A stretch of DNA of 49,116 nucleotides, taken from assembly GCA_903882905.1 (NCBI GenBank), contig CAIRYW010000004.1, positions 1 through 49,116 on the forward strand, in the 5' to 3' direction. This DNA is from an uncultured bacterium (GTDB lineage: Bacteria; Patescibacteriota; Minisyncoccia; Phycocordibacterales; CAIRYW01). A program made the position numbers and the translations under genes. Positions 16,691 through 24,307 of this stretch are shown here, one piece after another. The notes beneath the pieces were generated by a model. That model saw only the letters and a program-made list of their open reading frames with translations. It was not told the origin of the DNA and searched no databases. The stretch's first letter is position 1. Each line of letters begins with the position of its first letter.

Positions 16691-16989
16691 CCCGCCGGTG
16701 CACGAGGAATTGTGCAATTAAAATACAAAATTGAGTTATATGGTGAAGGAATTATTTTTTCACTAACTTCCCGAATTACAAAATCGATTACTTTTTTAAA
16801 TTGAGTCGAAGTTGGTAGTGCAAGAATCGTCTCTGTTTTTACAGAAGATTCATTTACAGGGACAGCAGAAATTATCCTAGCTTTTAGTCTGCCTACTTCC
16901 TCGTAAATCAAAAAAAGTACTTTAAAATCAACACCTTCTGGAGATGTTATGATTTTTTCAACAAATTTTGTGCGTGGTGCGACTAACAT
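16681..16989 (-). CDS. small protein of unknown function between grpE and dnaK
   Basis: 102 residues from the ATG at 16989. An upstream start at 17022 would add 11 residues, but it lies upstream of the -10 box, and a TATAAT ends six bases before 16989. The protein (MLVAPRTKFVEKIITSPEG start) looks globular with alternating strands, EGVDFKVLFLIYEEVGRLKARIISAVPV and ILYFNCTIP, and ends in Pro-Arg-Ala-Pro-Ala-Gly. No family recognised. Position in the chaperone cluster is the only hint of role; hrcA, often in this place, is not what this is. Confidence 0.65.
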   Translation of the reverse strand: MLVAPRTKFVEKIITSPEGVDFKVLFLIYEEVGRLKARIISAVPVNESSVKTETILALPTSTQFKKVIDFVIREVSEKIIPSPYNSILYFNCTIPRAPAGSF

Positions 16990-16995
16990 ATTTGT

Positions 16996-17022
16996 ATTAT
17001 AGCAAATTTTCACTATTGTCAA
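16996..17022 (-). promoter_or_regulatory. near-consensus promoter, predicted leaderless
   Basis: On the minus strand TTGACA (17022-17017), a short 15-bp spacer, TGC-TATAAT (16996-17001 as the -10), then ACAAAT and the ATG at 16989. It drives the 102-residue gene and probably dnaK. Confidence 0.65.
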
Positions 17023-17045
17023 AAGTTATTTATAATGTTCCTGTT

Positions 17046-17076
17046 TTCTACTTAGCGGCAAGGCCGCTAAGTAGAA
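17046..17076. repeat. perfect 14-bp palindrome downstream of grpE
   Basis: TTCTACTTAGCGGC (17046-17059), loop AAG, GCCGCTAAGTAGAA (17063-17076). It sits 4 bases after the grpE stop, without a T-tract on the grpE side. It is one of the window's small palindromes. Confidence 0.6.
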
Positions 17077-17079
17077 CTA

Positions 17080-17658
17080 TTATTCCTTATCTTGTTTGTA
17101 CTCTCCAACCTTAACTTTTGGTGCTCGGATTTCTTTTCCATTTAGAGTGTATCCTTTTTGCATAACTTCGATAATAGTATGTTCGAGTTTTTCTTCTTCT
17201 ACAGGAACATATTCAATTGCCTCATCACGCATTGGATCAAATTTTTCTCCAATTGGATTTATTTCTTTAAGACCATCTTGTTCGAGAGTTTGCTTGAAAT
17301 GATTGTAAATATACTCAACTCCAATTCTCCAATTTTTATCCACTTTTTCCCAAGTCTCTTTGTTTGCCATTGCCATGTCAAAACTTTCAAGCACTGGAAT
17401 TAACCCATCAATAAGACGCTCTGTAGCATACTTTCTGATTTCTTTTTTTTCTTCTTCATCTCGCTTACGAGCATTAATGAAGTCAGCTTTATCTCTCTGC
17501 CAGCCGTTTAAATATTCTTGTTTTTCTTCCTCAAGCTGTTTGATTTTTTCTTTGAGTTTTTTAACAACTTCTTTTGGATCTTTACCTCCAGATTCCTCGT
17601 TGTTTTCAGGCTCAATAGTTACATCATCTGCTTGTGTGTCGTCATTTGTGTCTTTCAT
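17080..17658 (-). CDS. grpE: nucleotide exchange factor GrpE
   Basis: 192 residues. It releases ADP from DnaK. The N-terminal half is an acidic, disordered lead followed by a long coiled coil (~25-95, VVKKLKEKIKQLEEEKQEYLNGWQRDKADFINARKRDEEEK), and the C-terminal beta-wing domain contains GLKEINPIGEKFDPMRDEAIEYVP and VMQKGYTLNGKEIRAPKVKVG, the family signature. Length is normal. The promoter at 17668-17695 places the start of transcription about 3 nt before the ATG. The short unknown gene and dnaK follow. Confidence 0.95.
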   Translation of the reverse strand: MKDTNDDTQADDVTIEPENNEESGGKDPKEVVKKLKEKIKQLEEEKQEYLNGWQRDKADFINARKRDEEEKKEIRKYATERLIDGLIPVLESFDMAMANKETWEKVDKNWRIGVEYIYNHFKQTLEQDGLKEINPIGEKFDPMRDEAIEYVPVEEEKLEHTIIEVMQKGYTLNGKEIRAPKVKVGEYKQDKE

Positions 17659-17667
17659 AATAGTTGT

Positions 17668-17695
17668 ATTCTAAGAGATTTTTTATTTTTTGCAA
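17668..17695 (-). promoter_or_regulatory. promoter for grpE
   Basis: TTGCAA (17690-17695), 16-bp spacer, TAGAAT (17668-17673) on the minus strand; nine bases then lead to the ATG. No CIRCE inverted repeat is present. Confidence 0.55.
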
Positions 17696-17717
17696 TAAAT
17701 TATTGTGCACCTTAACA

Positions 17718-17743
17718 AAATTCCTCGCCGAGGCGAGGAATTT
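17718..17743 (-). terminator. hairpin after rpsI, probable weak terminator
   Basis: AAATTCCTCGCC (17718-17729) and GGCGAGGAATTT (17732-17743), 12 bp with a two-base loop, four bases past the rpsI stop. On the minus strand it is followed by a weak U-tract (TTTTGTT), so it may end the ribosomal-protein operon. Confidence 0.55.
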
Positions 17744-17747
17744 AGGT

Positions 17748-18146
17748 TTAACGTTTTGACCACTGAGGAGCTTTTCTCGCCTTCTTCAAACCGAACTTTC
17801 TTCTTTCTTTTGAACGAGAGTCTCGTCTTAACATTCCTTCCTTCTTTAGAGTTCCTCTTACTTGTGCATCATTTAGAACAAGAGCACGAGAAATACCAAG
17901 TCTTACTGATTCTGCTTGTGATGAAATACCTCCACCTGAAACTTTTGCGGAAACATAAATTTTAGGAACTTCAAGTTTTTTTATTGGGCTTTCTACAACA
18001 TGCTGTAATTCCTTTACTGGAAAATATTCTGCGAGTGATAGGTTATTTATTGAAAAGCCAGATTTATCAAAAGAAATTCTAACTCTTGCAACAGAAGTCT
18101 TTCTTCGTCCCACAGCCTCAATGTATTTGTTTTCTTTTGTAGCCAT
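17748..18146 (-). CDS. rpsI: 30S ribosomal protein S9 (uS9)
   Basis: 132 residues. Typical motifs: EAVGRRKTSVARVRI at the N-terminus, VSGGGISSQAESVRLGISRAL in the middle and the basic tail RRDSRSKERRKFGLKKARKAPQWSKR, whose last residues reach the P-site tRNA. Last gene of the operon, 11 bases after rplM, the usual L13-S9 pair. Terminates at a hairpin. Confidence 0.97.
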   Translation of the reverse strand: MATKENKYIEAVGRRKTSVARVRISFDKSGFSINNLSLAEYFPVKELQHVVESPIKKLEVPKIYVSAKVSGGGISSQAESVRLGISRALVLNDAQVRGTLKKEGMLRRDSRSKERRKFGLKKARKAPQWSKR

Positions 18147-18157
18147 CTTCTATTTTA

Positions 18158-18502
18158 TTACTCTGTTATTTTTAAATTCTTAATCATGATTGATCTAAGT
18201 TTGTTTTTTGGAAGCATTCCATAAACAGCAACCTTAACGATCTCAGACATACCCTTTTTTGCCTTTACAGCTAAAAGAGTTTCTTGTTTAAGTCCTCCTG
18301 GGTATCCTGAGTAAGTGTGGTGAGTTGTTTCCTTTAGTTTCTTATCTGTAACTGCAATTTTAGAAGCGTTTTCGATTGTGACTTTTACATCAGAAACTTT
18401 GTTTCTTGCAAAAGCAGGATCAAATTTGCCCATAAGATAACTTGCAGCTTCTGTTGCAATTCTACCGATTTTTTTTCCTGTTGCGTCGATTGTGTATTTC
18501 AT
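18158..18502 (-). CDS. rplM: 50S ribosomal protein L13 (uL13)
   Basis: 114 residues from the ATG at 18502. A longer frame to 18541 adds 13 residues that overlap rplQ and do not look like L13; MKYTIDATGKKIGRIATEAASYLMGK is the true N-terminus. HHTYSGYPGGLKQETL and VYGMLPKNKLRSIMIKNLKI are the family motifs. It is somewhat shorter than the ~142 residues usual in bacteria, lacking the usual C-terminal extension. One base separates it from the rplQ stop. Confidence 0.95.
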   Translation of the reverse strand: MKYTIDATGKKIGRIATEAASYLMGKFDPAFARNKVSDVKVTIENASKIAVTDKKLKETTHHTYSGYPGGLKQETLLAVKAKKGMSEIVKVAVYGMLPKNKLRSIMIKNLKITE

Positions 18503-18503
18503 A

Positions 18504-18857
18504 TTAGTCGATGAATTCAATTCTTGCCATTGATGCGGCATCTTTTAATCTTTTTGGAAGTTTGATGATTCTTGTGTATCCTCCATTTCTTCCTTCAAAT
18601 TTCTTTCCAAATTCTGTGACAATCTTTTCTGCAAGTTTTTTGCTACCAAGTTCTGCCTCGATAACTCTTTTTGCAGCAACGTTGTTTTTCTTAGCATGGG
18701 TAACAATTTTTTCCATCATTGGTCTAAGTGCTTTTGCTTTTGCTTCTGTGGTTTTGATTGATTTTTTATCAACAAGAGCAACAACAAGACTCTTCATAAG
18801 ACCTGCCCTTACTTTTCTTGATCGATTAAATTTTTTTATTTTACTTGAATGCCTCAT
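18504..18857 (-). CDS. rplQ: 50S ribosomal protein L17 (bL17)
   Basis: 117 residues. MRHSSKIKKFNRSRKVRAGLMKSLVVALVDKKSIKTTEAKAKALRPMMEKIVTHAKK is the typical L17 N-terminal domain (usually MRHRKxGRKLNRxxxHRxAxxRNL), and the end GGYTRIIKLPKRLKDAASMARIEFID matches the family C-terminus. It is 6 bases after rpoA, the standard order. Confidence 0.96.
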   Translation of the reverse strand: MRHSSKIKKFNRSRKVRAGLMKSLVVALVDKKSIKTTEAKAKALRPMMEKIVTHAKKNNVAAKRVIEAELGSKKLAEKIVTEFGKKFEGRNGGYTRIIKLPKRLKDAASMARIEFID

Positions 18858-18863
18858 TTTGGT

Positions 18864-19817
18864 TTATTTAAGTTCCATCCCTAGTCCTTTTAGAAGTGTT
18901 TTGATTTCCTTAACTCCTTTTGTTCCAAGGCCATCAATTTCTGAAAGGTCTTTTTCCTTTTTTCTAGCAAGACCACCAACTGTTCTGATGTTTGCTCCGA
19001 TTAATGCGTTGATTGTTCTTGCAGACATTTCTACTGACTCAATTCTTGTCTTCATGATTTCATCAACTTCTTCTTTGTTAACTGATGATTTTTCTTCTGG
19101 TTTTTTAACTTCCTCTTCCTCCTCTTCAATAAAACCAACGATTGCTTTGAGTTGTTCAATACTGATTCTGATTGATTTTTCTAGAGCTTCACGAGGAGTA
19201 ATACTTCCATCCGTTTCGATAAAGATTTTTAGTTTGTTGAAGTCGGTGCGATTACCTACGCGCATGTTTTCTACATCGTATCCAACTCTTCTGATTGGGC
19301 TGAAGATAGCATCGAGCGCAATCGTTCCAATTTCAACTCTTTCTTTTTGAATGACCTCTTTTGGCAAATATCCAAGTCCCTTTTCGATATAAATTTCCAT
19401 ATCTAGTTCAGTTCCCTTTTCTGTAATTTCTGCAATAAAGTGATCTGGGTTCATCATTTCAACCTGTCCTGGCAGAGTGATGTCGCCCGCTGTAACCTTC
19501 TTTTCTCCCTTAACATGAAGTCTAAGAAGTTGAGGTTCATCAGTTAGCATGTTGAATCTTACCTTTTTAAGGTTAAGAATAATTGCAACAACGTCCTCCT
19601 TGACGCCTTTGATTGAAGAAAATTCATGACTGACACCCTTTATTTTGATTGAAGTAATAGCGGCACCTTCAATTGATGACAAAACAATTCGTCTTAGTGA
19701 ATTTCCTAGGGTGTGTCCGTATCCTGGATATAGTCCATCGATTTCGTAGGTACCAGAAATAGCATCTTCTTTGATTACTTTTGGTTTTGACGGCACTAAA
19801 ATTTTTGTGTTTGACAT
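18864..19817 (-). CDS. rpoA: DNA-directed RNA polymerase alpha subunit
   Basis: 317 residues. The N-terminal assembly domain shows YPGYGHTLGNSLRRIVLSSIEGAAITSIKIKGVSHEFSSIKGVKEDV and IFSPIRRVGYDVENMRVG. An acidic linker (EEEEEEVKKPEEKSS) leads to the alpha-CTD (~250-317) with tandem helix-hairpin-helix RTINALIGANIRTVGGLARKKEKDLSEIDGLGTKGVKEI, which contacts UP elements and activators. Standard length and operon place between rpsD and rplQ. Confidence 0.98.
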   Translation of the reverse strand: MSNTKILVPSKPKVIKEDAISGTYEIDGLYPGYGHTLGNSLRRIVLSSIEGAAITSIKIKGVSHEFSSIKGVKEDVVAIILNLKKVRFNMLTDEPQLLRLHVKGEKKVTAGDITLPGQVEMMNPDHFIAEITEKGTELDMEIYIEKGLGYLPKEVIQKERVEIGTIALDAIFSPIRRVGYDVENMRVGNRTDFNKLKIFIETDGSITPREALEKSIRISIEQLKAIVGFIEEEEEEVKKPEEKSSVNKEEVDEIMKTRIESVEMSARTINALIGANIRTVGGLARKKEKDLSEIDGLGTKGVKEIKTLLKGLGMELK

Positions 19818-19891
19818 AAATTTGTTTTTATTTGTTATTTAATATGAAAACTAATAAAAAATTATAACTTAAAATTAATAATTTGGCAACC

Positions 19892-20491
19892 CTATCTTCT
19901 ATAAAATTCAAACACTTGAGATAAGTCAAATAATTCGGTTGTACTGTCGTAATGAGGTAAAGCATAAACAGTTGCATCTTTTGTTTTTGAGTCTACGGTG
20001 ATCCATGTAGATTTTGCAGCATTCTTGATTTTTTCATCAATATTTACAAAAACTGGTTTTGCCAAACTTTCCTTTCTGATTGAAATTATGTCACCTTTCT
20101 TAACATTAAATGAAGGAATGTTGGATTTTTTGTTGTTAACCCTTATGTGGCCGTGAGATACAAATTGTCTTGCTTGTCTTCTTGTATCAGCAAACCCTGA
20201 TCTGTAAACTACGTTATCAAGTCTTTGTTCTAATTTTTGGAATAAACCTTCGTTTTGAGCTGTTCCTTCTTTAAGTGAAGCTTTAACATAATTCTTAAAT
20301 TGCTTGTCAGTAATTCCATACAAAAATCTAGCCTTTTGCTTTTCAATTAATTGAGCACCAAAACCAGTCTTCTGTCTTGAAAACTTTGCCTTCTTTCTTT
20401 CTGCACGAGCTTGGTATTTGGCACCTTGAGTTTTCTCAAAGATTCCAGCTCCAAGTCTTCTTGCTATTTTGTATTTTGGTCCTATTTTCAT
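19892..20491 (-). CDS. rpsD: 30S ribosomal protein S4 (uS4)
   Basis: 199 residues. Primary rRNA-binding protein of the small subunit. The opening KIGPKYKIARRLGAGIFEK and the S4 RNA-binding domain RLDNVVYRSGFADTRRQARQFVSHGHIRVNNKKSNIPSFNVKKGDIISI (~90-137) identify it. The N-terminal CxxC zinc motif found in some S4 proteins is absent. It lies between rpsK and rpoA. It has an A-rich leader without Shine-Dalgarno. Confidence 0.97.
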   Translation of the reverse strand: MKIGPKYKIARRLGAGIFEKTQGAKYQARAERKKAKFSRQKTGFGAQLIEKQKARFLYGITDKQFKNYVKASLKEGTAQNEGLFQKLEQRLDNVVYRSGFADTRRQARQFVSHGHIRVNNKKSNIPSFNVKKGDIISIRKESLAKPVFVNIDEKIKNAAKSTWITVDSKTKDATVYALPHYDSTTELFDLSQVFEFYRR

Positions 20492-20533
20492 TTTTAAATT
20501 CTATTTTTAATTCCTGTATAAAATAAATTCCAC

Positions 20534-20965
20534 CTAGACTCTTCGTGGCTTAGGTGGTTTTGGTCCATTGTGTGGAACAGGTGTCATGTCCTTAATTGAG
20601 GTAATGTCAAATGATCCCTTAGAAATAAAACCTCTGATTGATGATTCTCTTCCTGATCCTACTCCTTTTACAACAATCGCTAGCTGTCTCATTCCCATAG
20701 CTACTGCCTTTTCACCAAGTACTTCTCCAACTTTTGCAGCTGCGAATGGGGTACCTTTCTTTGCTCCTCTAAAACCCATGTTTCCACTTGATCCCCATGC
20801 CAAGGTATTTCCTTTACTATCACAAAGGGTGAGAATTGTATTGTTATATGTTGATTTGATACTCAATGTACCACTGTCAAATCTTTTTTTAGAAATTGAA
20901 GTTCCAGCAGCCTTTCCGCCTTTTTCTGAACTACTATCGTTTTTTACAATTCGTTTTTTTCCCAT
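20534..20965 (-). CDS. rpsK: 30S ribosomal protein S11 (uS11)
   Basis: 143 residues with a Lys/Ser-rich extension of about 28 residues before the conserved body (GTLSIKSTYNNTILTLCDSKGNTLAWGSSGNMGFRGAKKGTPFAA). The C-terminus ITSIKDMTPVPHNGPKPPKPRRV is the universal S11 tail. Located between rpsM and rpsD as in most bacteria. Confidence 0.97.
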   Translation of the reverse strand: MGKKRIVKNDSSSEKGGKAAGTSISKKRFDSGTLSIKSTYNNTILTLCDSKGNTLAWGSSGNMGFRGAKKGTPFAAAKVGEVLGEKAVAMGMRQLAIVVKGVGSGRESSIRGFISKGSFDITSIKDMTPVPHNGPKPPKPRRV

Positions 20966-20976
20966 ATTAAATATTA

Positions 20977-21354
20977 TTATTTTTTATCAGCCTTTTTTCT
21001 TCCACTACCCATAGTTTTCTTTGCTCCCTTTAATGTTCGGGCGTTTGTCTTTGTTCTCTGCCCTCTTACTGGAAGACGCTTAGTGTGTCTTGTTCCTCTG
21101 TAACATTTGATTTCCTTTAGTCTTTTTATATTTGAAGAAACTTCTCTTTTTAAATCTCCTTCAAGTTTGAATGATTCAACAATCTTTCTGATTGTGTTTT
21201 CATCTTCTGTTGAAAGTTCATTAGCTCTTTTTTCACCACCAATTTTTGCCTTTTTAAGGATTGATTCAGCCCTTGATCTACCAATTCCAAAAATCGCTGT
21301 TAAAGCGATGTCTAATCTCTTGTTCTCCGGTATTGTGATTCCTAAGACTCTCAT
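20977..21354 (-). CDS. rpsM: 30S ribosomal protein S13 (uS13)
   Basis: 125 residues. [33 protein letters not shown] is the N-terminal helix-two-turn-helix region; CYRGTRHTKRLPVRGQRTKTNARTLKGAKKTMGSGRKKADKK is the basic tail that reaches the P site. The start codon overlaps the rpmJ stop (TAATG), implying coupled translation. Confidence 0.97.
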   Translation of the reverse strand: MRVLGITIPENKRLDIALTAIFGIGRSRAESILKKAKIGGEKRANELSTEDENTIRKIVESFKLEGDLKREVSSNIKRLKEIKCYRGTRHTKRLPVRGQRTKTNARTLKGAKKTMGSGRKKADKK

Positions 21355-21470
21355 TATCCTTGTTTTTGGTTATGTCTTTTATCAGCCTTGCAAACAACCC
21401 TAACAACACCGTCTCTTCTGACGACTATACATTTTGGGCACATTTTTTTGACTGATGCTTTTACTCTCAT
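21354..21470 (-). CDS. rpmJ: 50S ribosomal protein L36 (bL36)
   Basis: 38 residues, at the family's normal size. It reads [14 protein letters not shown], then [23 protein letters not shown]. The zinc ligands Cys11, Cys14, Cys27 and His33 are all present, so this is the C+ type. It lies between infA and rpsM, the classical order, and its stop overlaps the rpsM start. Confidence 0.95.
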   Translation of the reverse strand: MRVKASVKKMCPKCIVVRRDGVVRVVCKADKRHNQKQG

Positions 21471-21532
21471 AAAAATTAACTAATTTATATCAATTCTGCT
21501 CTCTAAAACAAAAAAATATAATAGGCACAAAT

Positions 21533-21563
21533 ATAACAGAAAAGCCTTTCAAAGTCAAAGGCT
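21533..21563 (-). terminator. hairpin with partial U-tract between infA and rpmJ
   Basis: On the minus strand, AGCCTTT and AAAGGCT (21557-21563 and 21543-21549) with a 7-nt loop are followed by TTTTCTG. It lies 10 bases after the infA stop, so it could be a partial terminator (attenuator) inside the operon. Confidence 0.5.
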
Positions 21564-21572
21564 ATTCATTTG

Positions 21573-21785
21573 TTAATATCTGCGTACTATTCTAGCTTTT
21601 CCTCCGTATGGGTCTTTTTCTAAAGCGACCTTATCTCCAATGAGAACTCGAATCCTGTTAAGTTTCATTTTTCCGGCTAGATAAGCAAGTATTACTTCTC
21701 CACCATCAAGTTCAACTCTGAATAAAGTATCAGGCAATGCCTCAACTACTACTCCAGGTGTTATTTCTTTCTCTTGTTTACTCAT
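21573..21785 (-). CDS. infA: translation initiation factor IF-1
   Basis: 70 residues from the ATG at 21785; an upstream frame to 21830 adds 15 hydrophobic residues unlike IF-1. The S1/OB-fold is clear: GVVVEALPDTLFRVELDGGEVILAYLAGKMKLNRIRVLIGDKVALEKDPY, with the C-terminal GKARIVRRY matching GRIVYR-type endings. First gene of the infA-rpmJ-rpsM-rpsK-rpsD-rpoA-rplQ-rplM-rpsI run. Confidence 0.95.
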   Translation of the reverse strand: MSKQEKEITPGVVVEALPDTLFRVELDGGEVILAYLAGKMKLNRIRVLIGDKVALEKDPYGGKARIVRRY

Positions 21786-21842
21786 TGAAACGGATAGGTA
21801 GCATTTTACATTATCTATATATAAAAGCAACCTTTTAGACTG

Positions 21843-23141
21843 TTATTTTATGTTGATTTCAACTTTTGATTCATTGTCTGGTACAGTCAATTTCCAAATT
21901 GGACTAAAAGTAACGTCAGCTGAATCAACACCAGGCAAACTATCAAGTGTTGCGAGTGCACTTCGTCTATTTAATCCAGAAACCGATTTTAATACTTGTG
22001 ACGGACTAATTACTGCTTCAAGAGTTAGATTTCCATTTAACTTTATAGTAAGTGAATCGTTAATTTGGCTAAATGAAACAGACTTTAAATTTGAATTCAA
22101 TATTTTGACATCGTTAGTACCAAGTGTATCTTTTTGACCACCATTTGATGCAACGTTATCTAAAATACTTTTTGCATCTAAAGCAAAAGCATTAATTGTT
22201 CCTGTTACTTTTACTGTTGCACCATCCTGATTTAGCACAGGTGAAGAAGTACCAAAAGTAATTGTATATGCCTGGTCCGGAATAATATATTTTTCTGGTA
22301 GTTGCTTCGAAACTTTACTAATTAATTCCTGTACAATTTTTTGATCTAAATTTTGAGTTGATGTGTCCATCAAAGATTTATCAACTATTGCGATTACCCC
22401 CTGCTCACCACCTCCGATTGAGGTCTTTGACCTAGCAAATATTTGATCAAACTTTGGACTACCTTGAAAAGCAATAATATTTAAGTCTACTAAACCAACA
22501 TTATATTTTTCGCCTGTATCACTTGCTGTAATATCTCCAGCAATGCTTCCGGGAGTTGTTGTACCTGCTTTGATTGATCTTGCTGGTACGGTTAATGTTT
22601 TATCTAATGTAAAAATTAAACCATCAGGTGTCGAAAGTCTTGTGCCACTAACTAATTTTTGTGCAGAAACAGTATTGTTGTAGATTACAATCTTCCCAGC
22701 GGCTTTCGTCGATACTTGTTTTTGGTCAGAACCCTTTACAAAAGTACTATCAGTTACTGATAATGTTAATTGCGAATAACCAACCTCATTGTTTCCTGGA
22801 TTTTTCTTTGCCGAAATATTTTGTGGTACATCAAAAGAAACTACTTTTGGATTTATAGTTATTGTTGCTTTTCCAAAAACAGAACTTATTACAAAGAAAA
22901 GTGAAAAAATTAAAAGTACAGCTACAACCCATATAGCTTTATTTCTTCTACTTGTTTTTTTCTCCTCTTTTGTAGGTTCATCAATTAGTCTTATTGGAAT
23001 TTCTATATTTACTTCCTTTTCCTTAATTTTTATTTCTTCTTTGTGATTTTTTTCTTCCTTTAATTGTTTTTCAGGTATTGGAATATTCCTAATAGATTTT
23101 AGCTGACTCTTGGGAACGATATCACGCATTTCTTTTTTCAT
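21843..23141 (-). CDS. membrane-anchored protein with baseplate-J-like extracellular repeats
   Basis: 432 residues. An N-terminal Lys/Glu-rich cytoplasmic part (1-65) precedes a single helix (AIWVVAVLLIFSLFFVISSVFG, ~69-90); the rest is a beta-rich exported domain. The segment with AAGKIVIYNNTVSAQKLVSGTRLSTPDGLIFTLDKTLTVPA is reminiscent of baseplate_J/gp47-type strands, a loose match from memory. The C-terminus (RRSALATLDSLPGVDSADVTFSPIWKLTVPD) is similar to domains seen in Patescibacteria surface proteins. It directly follows the PilM/FtsA-like gene (38 bases), which suggests a trans-envelope pair. Precise function unknown. Confidence 0.6.
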   Translation of the reverse strand: MKKEMRDIVPKSQLKSIRNIPIPEKQLKEEKNHKEEIKIKEKEVNIEIPIRLIDEPTKEEKKTSRRNKAIWVVAVLLIFSLFFVISSVFGKATITINPKVVSFDVPQNISAKKNPGNNEVGYSQLTLSVTDSTFVKGSDQKQVSTKAAGKIVIYNNTVSAQKLVSGTRLSTPDGLIFTLDKTLTVPARSIKAGTTTPGSIAGDITASDTGEKYNVGLVDLNIIAFQGSPKFDQIFARSKTSIGGGEQGVIAIVDKSLMDTSTQNLDQKIVQELISKVSKQLPEKYIIPDQAYTITFGTSSPVLNQDGATVKVTGTINAFALDAKSILDNVASNGGQKDTLGTNDVKILNSNLKSVSFSQINDSLTIKLNGNLTLEAVISPSQVLKSVSGLNRRSALATLDSLPGVDSADVTFSPIWKLTVPDNESKVEINIK

Positions 23142-23179
23142 TGTTTATATTTTATACCTAATTAGGCTTTTTCAAAAAT

Positions 23180-24283
23180 CTAAAAATACAAATTTTTGAT
23201 TCCTGAAACAGCTGAAGAAAATAATGAACTTTGTTCTAGATTCTTTGAAAGGAGTAATTTAACGAAATCAACTTTCGTGTTTTGTCCAATGTAATAATCA
23301 GTAAAAATATTTTTTAAAATTAAATTAATATCTTTTGATGAACTCAAAATTACAACTGACTCTAAGTGTCTATCCTTATCAAAATATTTAAATAAAGCCT
23401 TTCTCAAAACCTTTTGACATCTGCGACTAGCTTCTTTCATTATTTCTTCTAAAACTTCCTTTTTTTCCGGGCCTAGATGGCCTTCATTGTACATTTTTAA
23501 TATTGAATCAGCAGAATCAAAATCGCAAGCAAGTTCTATCTCCACAAGGATTCTTAAAAAATAATTTCTTCCAAATGGAACTGAAATACTTTCGGTTACT
23601 CGCTTTTCTTTGACAAAACATATTTCCGTTATTTCATCTTCAGAAAGTACAAGTAAATAATTATCATTATCTACTGTATCAGATATTTCCTCAGTAGAAA
23701 TAGAAGGAAGTGTGTGAACTTTAATCTTAGTTTCTGGAAAATATCTTGCAGTTTCAACCTCAATTTTTTTAAGAATTCTTTTTTCAGCAATATTCAGAAT
23801 AGCCTTGGCTGAAACATGTTTTGCTCGTTTCCCCTTCAAATCCTTTATTTCATAGCCATTTGCAATAATTGAAATTATTCTTGATTCAATTACAGCAAAA
23901 TTTGCATTATTCTCAAGACTCTTAGATTCCAATTCCTTTATTATTTCGTCTTTCTCAACAAAAAATGTTTTGTTTCTTTTTAAGTCAATATTTATTGCAG
24001 TTGAGATATACCAAGGGGCACCAAAAACAAAAAATATTTTACTTGGTTTTTCATTAGAACTTATTTGAAATAATTTGTGCAAAACTTTTTTAAGTGCTAA
24101 AAAAGTTTCATCCTCTAGTGTTTTAGGATCCATATTTTGAGCCAGTTTAAAATTCTCTTTAACAAAAAAAATGTCTTTTTTGTTTTTCAGGCCACTCGAA
24201 AAATATTCAGCTTCAATTTGTCCACTGCTTAAAAATATTATAATTCCAGAACTGTCTTTTTTTTGTGTCGAGAAAAACGTCAC
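23180..24283 (-). CDS. actin-fold (FtsA/PilM-like) protein
   Basis: 367 residues starting at GTG. It looks like the Asp-box/actin-fold FtsA/PilM group: N-terminal GIIIFLSSGQIEAEYFS strand-turn, FFVFGAPWYISTAINIDLKRNKTFFVEKDEIIKELE (the 1C-like region), NIAEKRILKKIEVETARYFP and late ESVVILSSSKDINLILKNIF (adenosine-like motif). The phosphate loops are weak, so ATP binding is not assured. It lies directly upstream of a membrane protein with a long cytoplasmic tail, as expected if it docks on that tail. The leaderless -10 (TATAAT, six bases before GTG) supports the start. Confidence 0.55.
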   Translation of the reverse strand: MTFFSTQKKDSSGIIIFLSSGQIEAEYFSSGLKNKKDIFFVKENFKLAQNMDPKTLEDETFLALKKVLHKLFQISSNEKPSKIFFVFGAPWYISTAINIDLKRNKTFFVEKDEIIKELESKSLENNANFAVIESRIISIIANGYEIKDLKGKRAKHVSAKAILNIAEKRILKKIEVETARYFPETKIKVHTLPSISTEEISDTVDNDNYLLVLSEDEITEICFVKEKRVTESISVPFGRNYFLRILVEIELACDFDSADSILKMYNEGHLGPEKKEVLEEIMKEASRRCQKVLRKALFKYFDKDRHLESVVILSSSKDINLILKNIFTDYYIGQNTKVDFVKLLLSKNLEQSSLFSSAVSGIKNLYF

Positions 24284-24289
24284 ACTAAA

Positions 24290-24295
24290 ATTATA
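24290..24295 (-). promoter_or_regulatory. -10 box of a predicted leaderless promoter (GTG start)
   Basis: TGA-TATAAT on the minus strand, six bases (TTTAGT) before the GTG start at 24283. Confidence 0.55.
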
Positions 24296-24307
24296 TCACC
24301 TCTTTAA

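Noticed and set aside
17659-17720. CIRCE/HrcA operator before grpE or dnaK
   Set aside because: No TTAGCACTC-N9-GAGTGCTAA-like inverted repeat found in either upstream region.
18503-18541. 13-residue extension of L13
   Set aside because: It overlaps rplQ and does not match L13, whose N-terminus MKYTIDATGKKIGRIA starts at 18502.
21786-21830. 15-residue extension of IF-1
   Set aside because: Hydrophobic, unlike IF-1; the ATG at 21785 gives the normal 70-residue length.
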